NCBI GenBank assembly: GCA_022361535.1
Contig: JAKSAU010000396.1
Location: 1 to 16,755 of the forward strand
Source: Desulfobacterales bacterium
Lineage (GTDB): Bacteria; Desulfobacterota; Desulfobacteria; Desulfobacterales; Desulfobacteraceae
Direction of reading: 5' to 3'
Length of the DNA stretch: 16,755 nt
The notes under the pieces are model-generated. The model saw nothing but the letters and a program-made list of their open reading frames with translations. It searched no databases and was not told the DNA's origin. The translations under genes were made by a program, and so were the position numbers. Every line of letters starts with the position of its first letter. Positions within the stretch are counted from its first letter, which is position 1. Below, piece after piece: positions 13,867 through 16,755 of the stretch.

Positions 13867-14835
13867 ATGGCATCCTATTTACACTTTGTTTTGAATCTCA
13901 TCATCACGTTAAGCCTATTTTTTATTATACCTTTCACCACAGCTGCGCCCCTGAATTTGAAACAGGCACCCTATAAAAAAGCTGTCAGGACCGGAACCAT
14001 AACCGACCCCAATATTTTAGAGGCATCAGGCATAGCTGCCTCCACAGGAAGACAATCAACCCTATGGGTCATAAATGATGGAGGGAATCCGGCAGTGTTA
14101 TATGCACTGGCTCCAACAGGCAAAAGACTGAATAGTTTTTTGATTGTATCACCAAGCGGTATGGAGGTTAAAAATACTGATTGGGAAGATCTTAGCGCAT
14201 TTGAATACAATGGCGAGCATTTCCTGTTAATCGCCGACCTAGGAGACAATAAAGCAAAACGAAACTTTTGCACCCTCCTTGTCATCAAAGAGCCTGATCC
14301 TGAATCCCACCAAAAAAAGCTGCCCATTGAATGTAAAATACAATTTAAATATGCAGACGGCCCAAACGATTGTGAAGCTGTCGCTGTTGACGTACCAAAA
14401 CAAAGAATTCTTTTGTTGAGTAAGCGCAAACCAGAACCCGTATTGTATGAGTTGCCGCTTATTGTTTCTCCAGGCCGGGACATGTATACAGCACATCAAA
14501 TTGGAATAATAAAAAACATACCTGAGCCCACACCATCGGATCTAAAAGACAAATATGGAGCCTTTCGCTCCCAGCCTACGGCTATGGATCTGAGTTCAGA
14601 CGGAAGAACCATGGTAATCCTAACCTACAAGCATGGCTATATTTATAACCGCCAATCTGGCCAGACATGGCAGGATGCTTTCACAGCTATGCCACTGCTG
14701 CTTGAACTGCCCCACCCGAACACTGGCGAGTTAGTTCAGCGGGAAGCACTTTGCCTGGATCAAAAAACAGGAGCCATCATCGTTACTTCTGAAAAAGCCA
14801 ATGCCCCCATTTACGTTCTGAACCCAATGAAATAA
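13867..14835 (+). CDS. Secreted propeller-like protein of unknown function
   Basis: The protein has 322 residues. A signal peptide (about 1-26, ending FTTAA) precedes the mature protein. It shows a pattern I associate with secreted beta-propeller-like proteins: SGIA-S, WVINDGGNPAVLYAL, DWEDLSAF, LLIADLGDNKAKRN, then NDCEAVAVDVPKQRILLLSKR and DLSSDGRTMVILTY. These repeats suggest a propeller and several acidic residues that could bind calcium. No catalytic motif is recognisable, and phytase- or esterase-like relatives are only a guess. It begins 16 nt after the hairpin of the PfpI-like gene, and no ribosome site is visible, so the start or its mode of translation is uncertain. The gap that follows (14836-15017) holds no gene. 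Confidence 0.78.
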   Translation: MASYLHFVLNLIITLSLFFIIPFTTAAPLNLKQAPYKKAVRTGTITDPNILEASGIAASTGRQSTLWVINDGGNPAVLYALAPTGKRLNSFLIVSPSGMEVKNTDWEDLSAFEYNGEHFLLIADLGDNKAKRNFCTLLVIKEPDPESHQKKLPIECKIQFKYADGPNDCEAVAVDVPKQRILLLSKRKPEPVLYELPLIVSPGRDMYTAHQIGIIKNIPEPTPSDLKDKYGAFRSQPTAMDLSSDGRTMVILTYKHGYIYNRQSGQTWQDAFTAMPLLLELPHPNTGELVQREALCLDQKTGAIIVTSEKANAPIYVLNPMK

Positions 14836-15017
14836 CCTGCTTTCATGTTCCCAACACCAGGCTTAATTCTGATTCAAACGCACCTTTATTGGAATAAAAG
14901 CATCAGGGACACAAGTCATGTATCCTAAAGAGAACTTGTAAACCAGAGTTCAAGCGTTTATAACCGTCAGGGTTTGTAATTGTTTAAATTAGAACAGAAT
15001 TTAGGACACACATAGTA

Positions 15018-15635
15018 ATGCCCGGCAGATTTTATTTTTATAGATTCTTAACACTGCTTTTCTTTGTTCTGCTGGCTTTAGCCCCGGAACAGACCTTTGC
15101 CCATCCCCATGTATTTATCGAGCAAAGAACAACCCTTGTCTTTGACGACAAAGGGTTTGCCGGCTTCAGGATAAATTGGGCCTTTGACGAGATGTTTTCA
15201 GTTATGATCGGTGAAGATTTTGACAAAGACCAAAACAAGCATCTGGATGAAAATGAAGTGCGTGTTATCAAAGAAAAGGCGTTTGGATACATTGCCGAGT
15301 ACAACTATTACATCAATGTAAAAATCGACGGGAAGCCTTTTGCTGTAAAATTCATCAAGGACTTTAACGCCACGCTTGAAAAGGGCAAACTCAAGTATGA
15401 ATTTTTTATTCCCTGCCATGTCACCGCAGTGAACGCTGACAAACAGATTATTTTATCGCCATATGACCCTGAGTATTATTCTGCCATTTATTTTCCGGAT
15501 ATCCGTCATATCTCTTTGGAAAACACAGGTCCCTTTATCGTTGAAACCCGGTCAGAACGTGACATGTCAACTTTGATTTATTATGAGACTGTCAACCCGT
15601 TGGCTATCTTTTTAACATTCCGGCAAAAACAATGA
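15018..15635 (+). CDS. DUF1007 periplasmic protein, partner of Ni/Co exporter
   Basis: This 205-residue protein has a signal peptide (about 1-28), with the mature protein beginning at or near HPHVFIE, the hallmark N-terminal motif of DUF1007. An EF-hand-like loop, DFDKDQNKHLDE (67-78), could bind a divalent metal. DUF1007 proteins are commonly encoded beside NicO/RcnA-type nickel/cobalt exporters and are thought to act with them at the periplasmic side. The start ATG has AGGA 11 nt upstream. Its stop overlaps the start of the exporter gene (ATGA), so they form one operon. Confidence 0.87.
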   Translation: MPGRFYFYRFLTLLFFVLLALAPEQTFAHPHVFIEQRTTLVFDDKGFAGFRINWAFDEMFSVMIGEDFDKDQNKHLDENEVRVIKEKAFGYIAEYNYYINVKIDGKPFAVKFIKDFNATLEKGKLKYEFFIPCHVTAVNADKQIILSPYDPEYYSAIYFPDIRHISLENTGPFIVETRSERDMSTLIYYETVNPLAIFLTFRQKQ

Positions 15636-16522
15636 AAAAAGCTCTTTTTTTGATCTGCTTGGCAGTGTTTCTTTTTTCAGTTCCGTCTGCTGGAAAAGCT
15701 CACAACCCTTTTACCTCAAAGCCTGAAAAAAGCCATAAGACACTGTCATCCCCTGTAAAAAGCGAGTTCTTTTTAAAAATAGTGTTCTGGCAGCATCAGT
15801 TGAGGGAGAAAATGTCTTCTTTGATCCGGGAAGCCAAAGAAGAAAAAACCATTCTGCCCCTGTTTTTGCTTTGCCTGTCCGCATTTTTGTACGGAATGGT
15901 TCACTCTGCAGGGCCCGGACATGGAAAAGCAGTGGCACTCTCCTACATTTTGTCCTGCAAACCAAGTTTGTATCAGGGGGTAATGTTCGGCAATCTTTTA
16001 GCGATCACCCATGGCTGCTCAGGGATTTTTCTGGTCTTGGCGGTAAAATATCTTTTTCAGGCAGGCATATCCCAATCCCTTGAATCCATGACCTATGTCA
16101 CCCAGGTGGTCAGCTTTTCTTTTATCAGCCTTATGGGAAGCGTGATATTCATAAAAGGGATAATAAACTGGTTCCGCAGTGCAAACCCTTCCGGCGACTC
16201 CCGTACATACCTGTTTACAAACCCTTTGGCCACTGCGGTTGCCGTAGGGCTTATCCCGTGCCCTGGGGTCGTAATGGTGATGCTCTTTGCCATTTCCATG
16301 GAACTAACAGGATTGGGTGTTTTTCTAGGCTTGTGTATTGCCTCGGGCATGGCCACCACCATCACCCTGATTGTTCTGGCTGGTATGTCTGGAAAAGCTG
16401 CGGCTATCAACCTCACCTCTGAAGGGTCAAAGGTGAGACATATTCTGGAGAACACCATTGAAATCCTGGCAGGGCTTTTGGTAGCCACGTTAGGCATTAT
16501 TCTGCTTTTGGCAAACTTATAA
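15632..16522 (+). CDS. NicO/RcnA-family nickel/cobalt exporter
   Basis: This 296-residue membrane protein has an N-terminal hydrophobic helix (or signal) and a soluble loop (about 22-72), followed by about six membrane helices. The family motifs are HSAGPGHGKAVALSYIL (H91, H97 likely metal ligands), a TH pair at about 126-127, and GLIPCPGVVMVMLFA (206-220). RcnA-type proteins export nickel or cobalt. The His-rich cytoplasmic loop of E. coli RcnA is absent here; the loop near 181-192 is short. It is translationally coupled to the DUF1007 gene and followed after 4 bp by a small regulator gene, so metal-responsive control of the unit is likely. Confidence 0.88.
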   Translation: MKKALFLICLAVFLFSVPSAGKAHNPFTSKPEKSHKTLSSPVKSEFFLKIVFWQHQLREKMSSLIREAKEEKTILPLFLLCLSAFLYGMVHSAGPGHGKAVALSYILSCKPSLYQGVMFGNLLAITHGCSGIFLVLAVKYLFQAGISQSLESMTYVTQVVSFSFISLMGSVIFIKGIINWFRSANPSGDSRTYLFTNPLATAVAVGLIPCPGVVMVMLFAISMELTGLGVFLGLCIASGMATTITLIVLAGMSGKAAAINLTSEGSKVRHILENTIEILAGLLVATLGIILLLANL

Positions 16523-16526
16523 GACT

Positions 16527-16755
16527 ATGGGGATTGATCGAAAACAAACCATCAGGCAGGACATTATTGAACTGCTTGAAAAAGGAGACATGACCATCAG
16601 GGATATTTCCCAAGGGGCCAGCATCACGGAAAAGGATGTTCCCCATCACCTGGGGTCAATAGAAAAAAGCCTGAAGCACAAAAACAAACGGCTTTTAATA
16701 TCACCCTGCCGCTGCCTGGCCTGCGGATTTGAATTTAAAAAAGGTTATAAACGGC
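16527..16755 (+). CDS. HTH/zinc-ribbon regulator (COG3357-like), cut by window end
   Basis: This partial gene has 76 codons in frame from ATG 16527 to the last base of the window with no stop. The N-terminal part is a winged-HTH-like segment (TIRQDIIELLEKGDMTIRDI and SITEKDVPHHLGSIEKSL). Then SPCRCLACGFEF begins a zinc ribbon with three cysteines visible and the second pair expected beyond the window. This matches small predicted regulators with HTH plus Zn ribbon. It begins 4 bp after the exporter stop, in the same operon, so it may sense the exported metal or zinc and control the unit. The small size and the end of the window leave the C-terminus unknown. Confidence 0.75.
   Translation, partial: MGIDRKQTIRQDIIELLEKGDMTIRDISQGASITEKDVPHHLGSIEKSLKHKNKRLLISPCRCLACGFEFKKGYKR

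Noticed and set aside
1..16755. CRISPR array, tRNA, rRNA, insertion sequence or prophage genes
   Set aside because: No repeat-spacer pattern, tRNA-like cloverleaf, rRNA signature, transposase motif or phage structural gene was found on reading either strand.

Overview
The window reads as chromosomal DNA of a sulfate-reducing or related Desulfobacterota, most likely Desulfobacterales. This is inferred from dense c-type cytochromes, an NrfC/NrfD-type membrane module, a stand-alone MTHFR, a long FapA-like protein, and moderate base composition with strong GGAGG ribosome sites. No rRNA, tRNA, CRISPR array, transposase or phage gene was seen.

Layout. At 1-656 there is no intact gene: a 12-bp inverted repeat, a decayed OmpR-type response regulator (about 207-532, split over three frames) and a strong hairpin. 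At 657-4923 (minus strand) lies the most interesting unit, a four-gene operon in the order membrane-anchored tetraheme cytochrome, four-cluster ferredoxin-type protein, NrfD-like quinone-site membrane protein, octaheme HAO-like cytochrome. It resembles Qrc/Nrf-type complexes, but with an HAO-family enzyme as the periplasmic partner. A 514-bp leader with promoter-like and operator-like sequences precedes it. Next come a secreted protein of unknown function (5438-6016, minus) and, divergently, a MetF-type methylenetetrahydrofolate reductase (6306-7124) followed by a degenerate HD-GYP protein (7172-8095).

At 8107-9934 (minus) three overlapping genes encode an M48 lipoprotein metalloprotease, a zinc-ribbon Nudix hydrolase and a single-domain response regulator. 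Divergent from them is a long FapA/DUF342 protein with four MshEN-like repeats (10033-12534). A ModE-type DNA-binding protein (minus) faces it. Then follow a DJ-1/PfpI protein, a secreted propeller-like protein, and a metal-export operon: DUF1007 periplasmic protein, NicO/RcnA-type Ni/Co exporter, and a Zn-ribbon HTH regulator cut by the window end.

How they may work together. The operon at 657-4923 probably couples the quinone pool to reduction (or oxidation) of a small nitrogen compound such as nitrite or hydroxylamine outside the cytoplasmic membrane. The HD-GYP, response-regulator and FapA genes suggest a c-di-GMP or surface-signalling neighbourhood. The last three genes look like a nickel/cobalt homeostasis unit. 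These joint roles are inferred from family knowledge and gene order only.
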